This document shows, piece after piece, positions 1 through 6,781 of a DNA stretch of 36,313 nucleotides; the stretch's first letter is position 1, and each line of letters starts with the position of its first letter. The DNA comes from an uncultured Lactobacillus sp. (GTDB lineage: Bacteria; Bacillota; Bacilli; Lactobacillales; Lactobacillaceae): contig CAMKZU010000016.1 in the NCBI GenBank assembly GCA_946477855.1, positions 1 to 36,313 on the forward strand, in the 5' to 3' direction. The notes beneath the pieces are model-generated. The model searched no databases and was not told the DNA's origin. It saw only the letters and a list, made by a program, of their open reading frames with translations. The position numbers and the translations under genes were made by a program.

Positions 1-331
1 TTGGTCCCATCAAACCGGCACGCATGTCATTAATAGTTTGACCATCAATATTTTCGCCATTTGCACGAGCTTCTTCAAGACTGGCAGTAGCACCGATGAT
101 AACCGAACCTAGCATCGGGTTGGTGTTGAAGAATGCTGTATATGCCTTAATATTATTAGTCTGTGTTTCATTATCATTAGGATATAATTCCTTGATAATT
201 GGCAACATCGAACATAAATAGCCAAACGTCTGCATGTGCTCTTGTGAGAAGCAGGTTAATGCACCCCAAAACCAGATATTAAAAGACTTATTCAGGGTCT
301 TATGGCTAATTCTCTTTTTTTCTGCATCCAT
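1..331 (-). CDS. PTS mannose/fructose-family EIID component, partial (C-terminal part beyond window)
   Basis: Reading the minus strand from an ATG at 331 gives about 110 residues (MDAEKKRISHKTLNKSFNIW at the N-terminus) open to the window edge. The features typical of EIID are visible: an early aromatic segment with WFWGALTCFSQEHMQ, then the FFNTNPMLGSVIIGATASLE block and RAGLMGP near the edge. EIID is the second membrane subunit of mannose-family PTS permeases and works with EIIC to move the sugar while EIIB phosphorylates it. The start lies two bases beyond the EIIC stop. Its Shine-Dalgarno (GAGGAGG, minus strand of 341-348) is inside the last EIIC codons, so the two genes are probably translationally coupled. 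The family call is firm; the substrate (fructose or short fructans) is inferred from the nearby fructanase. Confidence 0.9.
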   Translation of the reverse strand, partial: MDAEKKRISHKTLNKSFNIWFWGALTCFSQEHMQTFGYLCSMLPIIKELYPNDNETQTNNIKAYTAFFNTNPMLGSVIIGATASLEEARANGENIDGQTINDMRAGLMGP

Positions 332-333
332 TT

Positions 334-1200
334 TTAGATGTCCTCCTCTTCTTCATCGTCACCAACGGCATTTTCATTTGATGAGGCGTAACTAGTACTT
401 GAATTTCCTGAGCCCTTAGCCATTTCAATTTCATACATAATTACAGCAAACAATAATGAAATAACTGTCACAGCAACAAGGTTTAAGTGTAATGAAGCTG
501 CTAAAGTGAAACCAACTAAAAATGGAATGAAATCAGTCGCTTTATTAATAATTTGACGAAGCAAGATAGCAATACCAACACATGGTAGCATCGCACCAAC
601 AGTAAACAGGGTCTTCATTGGGATGCCGTTCATTGGTAAGGCTGTTCTCAAAGCAGTTACGGCTTCTGCACCATAATGCGTCATCAAAAGTGTCGGCAGG
701 AATGAGAATACTAAGTGAGATAACCAAGGCCAGCCAAAATCAACTCCGTAGAGGCGATTTAACTTACCGTTTTCAATATCTTTCCAGCCAAATGCTTGCC
801 AAATCAAGTTCATGAATGCTACTGCGTAAAATAGAACCGAGCCAACTGTACCTACCAGTGTGGCAAGAGATTTTGCCATATTTGCAGCTGCTGAACCCAT
901 TGGGTTAAGTCCACGTGATGAAATAGCAACCATAGCCAGAGGAATACCAATATATGAAATTGCCCGCACATCAGCAGCAACCGTACCTCCGGGTGTAACT
1001 AAGGCAATGTAAACCAACTGGGTAGCAACTCCACAGGCAATTCCTAGCGGCAAGTTGCCTAAAACGATACCACAGACCAATCCACCAACTAGTGGTCGTC
1101 CAATAGTATAATTACCGACTGCTTGACCAGCCATACAGGAGTTAGAACATAAACACGCAAATACTCCCAAAATGGCGGCTTGTAACCAACTTATAGTCAT
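334..1200 (-). CDS. PTS mannose/fructose-family EIIC component
   Basis: A 288-residue very hydrophobic protein, the normal size for sorbose/mannose-type EIIC. Recognisable family segments are GGLVCGIVLGNLPLGIACG near residues 38-56, then VALVTPGG-like and IPLAMVAISSRGLNPMG stretches. EIIC forms the main sugar path through the membrane. The gene is third in the A-B-C-D operon, 59 bases after EIIB, with a good ribosome site (GAAGGAG before ATG 1200). The C-terminus is oddly acidic (GDDEEEEDI). The codons for that tail also make the Shine-Dalgarno of EIID, which may explain it. Sugar specificity cannot be read from EIIC; fructose or fructo-oligosaccharide is inferred from the locus. Confidence 0.92.
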   Translation of the reverse strand: MTISWLQAAILGVFACLCSNSCMAGQAVGNYTIGRPLVGGLVCGIVLGNLPLGIACGVATQLVYIALVTPGGTVAADVRAISYIGIPLAMVAISSRGLNPMGSAAANMAKSLATLVGTVGSVLFYAVAFMNLIWQAFGWKDIENGKLNRLYGVDFGWPWLSHLVFSFLPTLLMTHYGAEAVTALRTALPMNGIPMKTLFTVGAMLPCVGIAILLRQIINKATDFIPFLVGFTLAASLHLNLVAVTVISLLFAVIMYEIEMAKGSGNSSTSYASSNENAVGDDEEEEDI

Positions 1201-1259
1201 TTTTTCTCCTTCTTCTTATAAAATTATTAAGGTTAGATACTCGTTTGAGTAAATGTATC

Positions 1260-1763
1260 TCAATAACCGAATTTGCCTTTGAATTTATCCCAGTAGCCTA
1301 ATTGTTTATCTGGTAATAAAGCAAAGTGAACCTTATATCCTTTTTGGCTAATTGCCTCAAAAGCATCACCTTCTTCTTGTGTAAAAGATTGATTACTGCC
1401 TAATTTGATTGCTCCCGGACGGTCATTACCTGGACCCACAATTAATTCTTTTTGGTCACTTGGGACAAAATCAAGATCGACCAAAATGTGCTTCATATCT
1501 TGTGGATTCTTGGTAATCAAAAAGTACCGGGTTTTAGAATTCAATACTTTATCCTTAACATCATTAAAATGAGCCATTGTCCATATAAAAGTTTTCTTAC
1601 CCTGATCTTCACCCGCAGATTTATATGCGGATTTTAAGATAGGATTGGTAGCTGCCTTGTCATTTACAGCTATAATCCCGTCACAAGGACGTTCTTTTGC
1701 CCAACGGGTAGTAATTAAACCATGAATTATCCGGTCATCGACTCTAATCAATGAAACAGTCAT
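1260..1763 (-). CDS. PTS mannose/fructose-family EIIB component
   Basis: A 167-residue cytoplasmic protein matching the sorbose-type EIIB domain in length. The phosphorylated histidine lies in the hallmark RVDDRIIHG motif (His14). EIIB takes phosphate from EIIA and gives it to the sugar arriving through EIIC/EIID. The start ATG has AGGAGG five bases upstream. The gene is second in the operon, 17 bases after EIIA. The residue before the conserved glycine and the ITTRW segment that follows are normal for the family, so it should be active. It is a free-standing EIIB rather than an EIIAB fusion. Confidence 0.92.
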   Translation of the reverse strand: MTVSLIRVDDRIIHGLITTRWAKERPCDGIIAVNDKAATNPILKSAYKSAGEDQGKKTFIWTMAHFNDVKDKVLNSKTRYFLITKNPQDMKHILVDLDFVPSDQKELIVGPGNDRPGAIKLGSNQSFTQEEGDAFEAISQKGYKVHFALLPDKQLGYWDKFKGKFGY

Positions 1764-1780
1764 TGTTTTTCCTCCTAGAT

Positions 1781-2221
1781 TTAAATGTCATCTTCGTTAT
1801 CAACTGAATTTTGTGGAATTTCATATTGCTTTATTGCTTTTTCACCTTCACTTAAAGCTGACTTAACCAATTCTTCTTTAGGCATAGTGTCCAAGGAGAT
1901 TAGCGCGGTAAGTGCCATTGAAAAGTTCATTCCACCGATTACTACAGAATTTGCTAGATACCCCTTTTCAGAGAAGACATTTAAAAAGGTAGTTAACGGA
2001 CTGCCGCCAATGATATCGGCAATGACAACAAATTCATCTTCTTTTTTAAACTCTTCTTTTTGCAAAAAGGCGGTAACTTTCTTAGTAAAGTCTTCTGCAG
2101 AATCACCATTATGAAGACATAATGCAAAACAACGCTTAATAGCATCCCCAGCAAACATTTCCAATGAAGTTTTTACCCCTTCAGCAAACTGTCCGTGAGA
2201 AACCAAAATTAAATATTTCAA
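1781..2221 (-). CDS. PTS mannose/fructose-family EIIA component (TTG start)
   Basis: An open frame runs back to an ATG at 2263, but I place the start at TTG 2221, giving 146 residues beginning MKYLILVSHGQFAEG. This fits the family N-terminus exactly and has GAGAGG nine bases upstream; the ATG at 2263 has no ribosome site and would add 14 residues foreign to EIIA. The phosphorylated histidine is His9 in the SHG motif, and the VVIADIIGGSPLTTFLN segment is the conserved EIIA core. EIIA receives phosphate from HPr. This is the first gene of the minus-strand PTS operon and diverges from the sensory operon at 2421. The C-terminus is acidic (DNEDDI). Confidence 0.9.
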   Translation of the reverse strand: MKYLILVSHGQFAEGVKTSLEMFAGDAIKRCFALCLHNGDSAEDFTKKVTAFLQKEEFKKEDEFVVIADIIGGSPLTTFLNVFSEKGYLANSVVIGGMNFSMALTALISLDTMPKEELVKSALSEGEKAIKQYEIPQNSVDNEDDI

Positions 2222-2256
2222 TACTTCATTCCTCTCTTCGTTAGTATAAGTTAAAA

Positions 2257-2296
2257 TTAGCACAATCTTTGTCTGTGCTAATAGTGCTAAATGTCA
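2257..2296 (-). promoter_or_regulatory. Dyad TTAGCACA/TGTGCTAA and TAAATGTCA box upstream of the PTS operon
   Basis: An exact 8-base inverted repeat (TTAGCACA 2257-2264, TGTGCTAA 2274-2281) lies 36 bases upstream of the EIIA TTG. It is followed by a second GTGCTAA copy (2284-2290) and the word TAAATGTCA (2288-2296), which also occurs at 9198-9206 before the fructanase. No strong -35/-10 pair reads towards EIIA, which fits an activator-dependent promoter. The dyad followed by TTTT could also act as a leader hairpin. The role is inferred. Confidence 0.4.
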
Positions 2297-2308
2297 TAAA
2301 ATCGGATA

Positions 2309-2320
2309 TGACAATTGTCA
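2309..2320. promoter_or_regulatory. Perfect palindrome TGACAATTGTCA
   Basis: A 12-base perfect palindrome in the divergent region between the PTS and sensor operons. It contains the TGTCA core also seen in the TAAATGTCA boxes, so it is a candidate operator for the adjacent response regulator. No footprint evidence is available from sequence alone. Confidence 0.35.
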
Positions 2321-2322
2321 CA

Positions 2323-2340
2323 TTTTAAAAGCGCTTTCCT
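2323..2340. promoter_or_regulatory. Putative CcpA site (cre) in the PTS/sensor divergent region
   Basis: The segment contains the perfect palindrome AAAGCGCTTT (2328-2337), which fits the low-GC Gram-positive cre pattern. The 16 bases TTTTAAAAGCGCTTTC recur identically before the fructanase (9131-9146). This suggests shared carbon catabolite control. Confidence 0.6.
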
Positions 2341-2420
2341 AAAATATGGTTGAAGGAAATTATTTTTTCGGCAATAATTACTATATAAGTGATATTCTGA
2401 ATAGTGAATGAGATGATGGC

Positions 2421-3434
2421 ATGAATTTAACTAAACTAAAAAAGCAGCACAACCCACATTCCCACCGCAAAACAAGTATCCTGCTTGCAAGCGAGTTGGT
2501 TCTTGCTGCTTTTTTTATTTTACTAGTGTATGTAACGTTTATCGTATATCCCAGTCAGGACGAGCAGGTCAAAATCGGTTCAACTTATATGACAATGAAT
2601 AATAGTTTTTACCCCGTCTTAAACGAGCAAATTGCTAATTATGTCGAAGACCATCACGACCGCTTATATAATAGGGATCCAGCACTAATTGTGAATAAAC
2701 AAGTTGAAGAACTCCATACCTTTATCCGGCAAAGAATGAATGCCATCATTATTAATCCGGTTGACGGCAACAGTAGAAAAATTCAAAATGCGCTGCGTTT
2801 AGCTAAGAAAAAAGGAATTAAAATTATTGTTGTTGACTCACAGATGAAATCGGATAAGTATGCTGATTGTACGATTCTATCCGACAATTATCGGGCGGGG
2901 CAATTATGTGCGCGACACCTGTTAAAGCATAAAAAAACTGCGCGTATTTTGCTTTTGGAACACTATTCTGCTTATTCCGCAAATAATCGGATACAGGGCT
3001 TTACTGATACTATCAGAAAATCACCGAGAGCCGATCGTTTTCATATCGTGGGCAAAATTAATACCTACGGACAATCCGAAATAGCTTTACCATTAGTAGA
3101 AAAGGCGCTTAAAAAAGGCCCCAAATTTGATACCATCATGGCATTGAATGACCAAGCAGCTGTTGGTGCCCTAGCTGCAATTGATGAAGTGAAGTTGAAA
3201 CGACAAATAGATGTTTATAGCGTGGATGGATCTGAAAACATGAAAAAACTTTTAGGCGTTAACCAAAATGCCATTGCCACAGCAGCTCAAACTCCTTTAA
3301 ATATGGGTAAGACAGCTGTCAGAATAGCATACAGGTTAATTGCCGGCAAAAAAGTGCCACGAACAATTATCTTACCGGTTTATTTAATTACTGATAAAAA
3401 TATCAATCGTTATAACGTCTTAGGGTGGCAATAA
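2421..3434 (+). CDS. Membrane-anchored periplasmic-binding-protein-like sugar receptor
   Basis: A 337-residue protein with one N-terminal membrane segment (about residues 20-44) and no lipobox cysteine. The rest is an extracellular type I sugar-binding fold of the ribose/LacI type. Visible family segments are the NAIIINPVDG block, the IKIIVVDSQ block, the GYRAGQ-like DNYRAGQLCARHLL helix, and IMALNDQAAVGALAAI near the C-terminus. It is the first gene of a four-gene operon; its TAA overlaps the kinase ATG by one base. No ABC permease or ATPase accompanies it, so it probably presents sugar to the kinase rather than feeding a transporter. The XylFII-LytS pair of clostridia is a known case of such a receptor touching a kinase. 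The ligand is not determined; a fructan breakdown product is inferred from the locus. Confidence 0.8.
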   Translation: MNLTKLKKQHNPHSHRKTSILLASELVLAAFFILLVYVTFIVYPSQDEQVKIGSTYMTMNNSFYPVLNEQIANYVEDHHDRLYNRDPALIVNKQVEELHTFIRQRMNAIIINPVDGNSRKIQNALRLAKKKGIKIIVVDSQMKSDKYADCTILSDNYRAGQLCARHLLKHKKTARILLLEHYSAYSANNRIQGFTDTIRKSPRADRFHIVGKINTYGQSEIALPLVEKALKKGPKFDTIMALNDQAAVGALAAIDEVKLKRQIDVYSVDGSENMKKLLGVNQNAIATAAQTPLNMGKTAVRIAYRLIAGKKVPRTIILPVYLITDKNINRYNVLGWQ

Positions 3435-4762
3435 TGCCTAAATTCAAAGTTTTAATTTCTTTACGCAGAACAATGTTATGGCTCAATTTTTTTGCCATCT
3501 TATTTAACGCCACATTATTTATTTATGCCACAGATTATGTCATTAAAACATCGCAATCCTACCAATTTTTGGAATCATTACACCATATTCCTGATTCGCC
3601 CCGAGCAATTTTTGGAGAAAGCATCATCAGTTTTTCAATTTTGGCAGTTGTAATGTCTTTTCACCACCACTATTCAGCTTTTAAACAGGACACAGAGTTA
3701 AACAACACCATAATCTTCGTAGAATTCATTTTAGCCATTTTTGTTTTTCTATCTCTACGACTGACATACAATGGTATTTTTTTGCTGATTTTTGTTGATT
3801 TTATTATTAGTAATCGCAACCAATATGATTTTCGCGACTATCTTGTATGGATGATGGTAGTAGTCTTTTTGCTATTTTTATTAGTGATTACAGATTATTC
3901 AATTCTGAGCCACTTCATGACTCTACCCGATTTGACCATTTACTTAAACTTCTTACCCTCTAACATTGGACCCAAATTGTTAGTCTGGAAAAATTTTATT
4001 ACCATCTTGAACTTGACGCTCTTTATCTTAATTTTAATTTATTTTGCTATTTACCAGTTAAACCAAGAAAATGACATCCAAAACAAGTTAGCTTTAGCTT
4101 CTAAAGCTAACTACGAGTTAAAAAACTATGCTGCTTTATCAGAATATATTGCTAAAGACCGTGAAAGAAAACGCATTGCCCGCGATATTCACGATTCAGT
4201 GGGTCACGCACTAACTGGGATCGCAGCAGGTATTGACGCTACCTTAGTATTAATTGATGTTGATAAGGATGCCACCAAAAAACAGCTGGTAAAAATTCAA
4301 ACAGCAGTCAAAGAGGGAATTAAGGATGTCCGTAAAGCTCTTAACCGTATTCGCCCCGGAGCGCTAAATAATTATACTTTACAAGAATCTCTGAAAAAGA
4401 TGCTAAAGGAATATGCTGATATTTCTCGCATTAAAATTGATTTTTCTTACCATTGGGGGTCGGCAGATTTTGAAAAAACAACCGAAGATGTGGTTTTTCG
4501 AATAATTGAAGAAGCAATTACTAATTCGCTCAGACACGGTCACGCAAATCAAGTTTCTATTGCCTGCACTAAACCAGATCAAAAGACATACCAAATGGTA
4601 ATTAAGGACAACGGCACGGGAGCCCAAAAAATTGTCCCCGGCTATGGGATTACGCAAATGAAAGAACGGGTAGCTATAATAAATGGAAAAATTAGTTTTG
4701 ACGGCCAAAACGGTTTTACAATAGTAGTTGATATTCCAGCAGAGGGTGATATGTATGATTAA
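3434..4762 (+). CDS. Sensor histidine kinase (NarX/LiaS-type HisKA_3)
   Basis: The start is ATG 3434, preceded by AGGGTGG at 3422-3428 and overlapping the previous stop; this gives 442 residues. The N-terminal ~205 residues contain several hydrophobic membrane segments with little extracellular loop. A short coiled linker and a HisKA_3 dimerisation domain follow, with the phospho-accepting His253 in RERKRIARDIHDSVGHAL. The HATPase domain shows an N-box (EEAITNSLRHG) and a G-box (DNGTGAQ then GYGITQMKERV). It lacks a large sensor domain of its own. This agrees with sensing through the anchored binding proteins encoded on each side (2421 and 5428). It should phosphorylate the response regulator that overlaps its 3' end. 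Confidence 0.92.
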   Translation: MPKFKVLISLRRTMLWLNFFAILFNATLFIYATDYVIKTSQSYQFLESLHHIPDSPRAIFGESIISFSILAVVMSFHHHYSAFKQDTELNNTIIFVEFILAIFVFLSLRLTYNGIFLLIFVDFIISNRNQYDFRDYLVWMMVVVFLLFLLVITDYSILSHFMTLPDLTIYLNFLPSNIGPKLLVWKNFITILNLTLFILILIYFAIYQLNQENDIQNKLALASKANYELKNYAALSEYIAKDRERKRIARDIHDSVGHALTGIAAGIDATLVLIDVDKDATKKQLVKIQTAVKEGIKDVRKALNRIRPGALNNYTLQESLKKMLKEYADISRIKIDFSYHWGSADFEKTTEDVVFRIIEEAITNSLRHGHANQVSIACTKPDQKTYQMVIKDNGTGAQKIVPGYGITQMKERVAIINGKISFDGQNGFTIVVDIPAEGDMYD

Positions 4763-5444
4763 AATAATGATAGCTGACGATCAACAATTAATAAGAGACT
4801 CGTTAAAAATAATTCTTGATGCCAATCCCGACTTTACCGTTACGGATACCGTTGCGAATGGTCAAGAAGTATTGGCGAGTATTAAAAAGAAGAAACCAGA
4901 CATTATCCTAATGGATGTGCGGATGCCGGTCATGGATGGTACTGTTTGCACAAAATATGTCAAAGAAAAATATCCTAGTATTAAGGTAATAATCTTAACT
5001 ACTTTTGATGACGATGATTTTATTTTCAGCGCATTAAAATATGGTGCTTCAGGTTATTTGTTAAAAGGCGCTTCAACCAAGGAGCTATATCAAGCGATTA
5101 AAACTGTGTATCACGGCGGAGCAATGATCAATCCTGATATTGCCGAAAAAGTCTTTCGGCTTTTTTCCAAAATGGCGCAGGCCAACTATGCTATTCAAGT
5201 AAACGATAAAGATACTAAGAATTTTTCCCAACACGAATGGCGGGTAATCCAGCAAGTAGGATTAGGCTTATCCAACAAAGAAATTGCAGCTAAACTCTTT
5301 TTATCAGAAGGAACCGTCCGCAATTACATTTCAAAAATTCTGGATAAGCTGCAGTTGCGCGACCGCACACAACTAGCAATTTGGGCTGTGCAAACTGGAG
5401 TCACTAGCGAAAATATTAAGGACGACAATGAAACGCAAAAATAA
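4755..5444 (+). CDS. LuxR/NarL-family response regulator
   Basis: The ATG at 4755 follows GAGGGTGAT and begins MIKIMIADDQQ, the normal receiver start; the longer frame from 4728 adds nine unlikely residues. The 229-residue protein has a receiver domain with acidic pocket Asp8/Asp9 and phospho-acceptor Asp54 (ILMDVRMPVMDG). A C-terminal GerE/LuxR helix-turn-helix follows (GLSNKEIAAKLFLSEGTVRN). The gene overlaps the kinase by eight bases and the next gene by 17, so the four genes are tightly coupled. Likely targets are the divergent PTS promoter and the fructanase promoter, which share the TAAATGTCA word. That target assignment is inference. Confidence 0.93.
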   Translation: MIKIMIADDQQLIRDSLKIILDANPDFTVTDTVANGQEVLASIKKKKPDIILMDVRMPVMDGTVCTKYVKEKYPSIKVIILTTFDDDDFIFSALKYGASGYLLKGASTKELYQAIKTVYHGGAMINPDIAEKVFRLFSKMAQANYAIQVNDKDTKNFSQHEWRVIQQVGLGLSNKEIAAKLFLSEGTVRNYISKILDKLQLRDRTQLAIWAVQTGVTSENIKDDNETQK

Positions 5445-6726
5445 AATTATCATAATACTGGTTACACTTATCCTAGTCATCAGTGGCGCTTTTTATTGGC
5501 AGTACCGTGTGAAAGAAAACGAAAAGACGCTAACAATCGGTCTTTATACCAGTAGTAGCTGGAACGTACCCAACGGACACCAATATAAAGTAATTGATTA
5601 TGCTATCCGCAAATTTAAGCAGGAACACCCTAACATCAAAATAAAGTATGAAAGTGGTATTCAACAAGATGATTACCGTAATTGGTTAAGTGAAAAAATC
5701 ATTGAAAATAAAACCCCAGACCTGATAATTGTGCCTAACCGCGATTTTAATGCCCTGGCTAGTGAAGGCGCATTTAAAAATCTATCCTCTTTCATGTGGC
5801 AAGATAACATCAAAAACTCAACTTTTTATGCCAGTACGCTTAAAGCAGGGCAATATGGCGGTCAGCAGCTGGCCTTGCCTTATGAAGCTAATCCCACACT
5901 AATGGTCATGAACAAAACGCTACTGCAGAAATTCAAAATCAAGACGCCGAGTTATGACTGGACTCCGCAGCAATTTTATAAACTGTGCCACCAGGTTACC
6001 TATTCCAATACCAAGAAAAAATACTATGGTGTAACGATGAATTACAATTGGCAAGACGCCCAATTTGCGTACGGTGCTCAAATATTTAATAAAAATGACG
6101 GCAACGTTGAATTGACCTCAGATCGTTCCAGACGTGCTTTTGCTCTGATAGAAAATATTGTGAACGACCAGTCGACTTTTAACGTCACCTCCCAGTTATT
6201 TGACAAAGGGCGTGTAGCCTTCATGCCGTTGGGGCTGGCCCAATACCGGACTTACACTTCTTATCCTTTCCATATCACTCGCAATAACAAATTTTTATGG
6301 AAGTGTACCAAAATGCCCGGTATGGAAGGAATTAAAGCGACTCCAATTGAGACCACCATGTTTGCAATCTCAAGTAAAGCCAAAAACACCAAGGGAGCTT
6401 GGGAATTCATGAAGTTACTATGCACTAATAAAAAAGTCCAAAGAGAAGTCATGAAGACCAATATGGGCTGCTCGGTTTTACCAGCAGTCGTAAAAAGCAC
6501 ACAAGCACAAAAAATCTTGGATGAAAAGGTAATCAATTTTCATAACCTTACTATTAAAAAGCTTGATTTGATTATGAAAGACGGTGCGGTTTTACCTAAA
6601 TTCAAGGATTACAACGATAATCTGGAAAAGTTAGATTACAAAATACAAAATGCCCTCAAAGCCGGCAATTTAGAAACCCAACTATTCAATATCCAATTAC
6701 AGGTTAATCAGAGTGAAACAAATTAA
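5428..6726 (+). CDS. Membrane-anchored extracellular solute-binding protein (family 1 type)
   Basis: A 432-residue protein with an N-terminal uncleaved-looking membrane helix (about residues 5-24) and no lipobox cysteine, followed by a family 1 carbohydrate-binding fold. Typical features are FKQEHPNIKIKYESG, TPDLIIVPNRDF, LPYEANPTLMVMNK and the GAWEFMKLLCTNKKVQREV block near the C-terminus. It overlaps the response regulator gene by 17 bases and ends the operon, with a strong terminator just after. No permease genes are nearby, so a sensory or sugar-capturing role beside the kinase is more likely than import. It belongs to a different binding-protein class from the receptor at 2421, so the kinase may read two ligands or two states. 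The function is inferred from context. Confidence 0.82.
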   Translation: MKRKNKIIIILVTLILVISGAFYWQYRVKENEKTLTIGLYTSSSWNVPNGHQYKVIDYAIRKFKQEHPNIKIKYESGIQQDDYRNWLSEKIIENKTPDLIIVPNRDFNALASEGAFKNLSSFMWQDNIKNSTFYASTLKAGQYGGQQLALPYEANPTLMVMNKTLLQKFKIKTPSYDWTPQQFYKLCHQVTYSNTKKKYYGVTMNYNWQDAQFAYGAQIFNKNDGNVELTSDRSRRAFALIENIVNDQSTFNVTSQLFDKGRVAFMPLGLAQYRTYTSYPFHITRNNKFLWKCTKMPGMEGIKATPIETTMFAISSKAKNTKGAWEFMKLLCTNKKVQREVMKTNMGCSVLPAVVKSTQAQKILDEKVINFHNLTIKKLDLIMKDGAVLPKFKDYNDNLEKLDYKIQNALKAGNLETQLFNIQLQVNQSETN

Positions 6727-6731
6727 ATAGC

Positions 6732-6766
6732 AAAAATGCACTTTCAGATTGTGAAAGTGCATTTTT
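6732..6766. terminator. Bidirectional terminator between sensor operon and fructanase
   Basis: Exact 14-base stem (6732-6745 with 6753-6766), 7-base loop, A-tract on the left and T-tract on the right. It serves both convergent genes. Confidence 0.9.
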
Positions 6767-6781
6767 ATCTATTTAGAGTAG

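Noticed and set aside
1201-1259. Small imperfect hairpin AGATAC/GTATCT between EIIB and EIIC
   Set aside because: It is short, has no T-tract and may be chance; perhaps an mRNA processing site but not enough evidence to list it as a terminator.
2222-2263. An ATG 42 bases upstream of the EIIA start
   Set aside because: The extra 14 residues are unlike any EIIA, lie in the regulatory dyad region and lack a ribosome site. The TTG at 2221 has GAGAGG and the right N-terminus.
4403-4708. A 101-residue minus-strand frame inside the kinase
   Set aside because: It sits under the HATPase region with conserved N and G boxes; no ribosome site or context supports expression.
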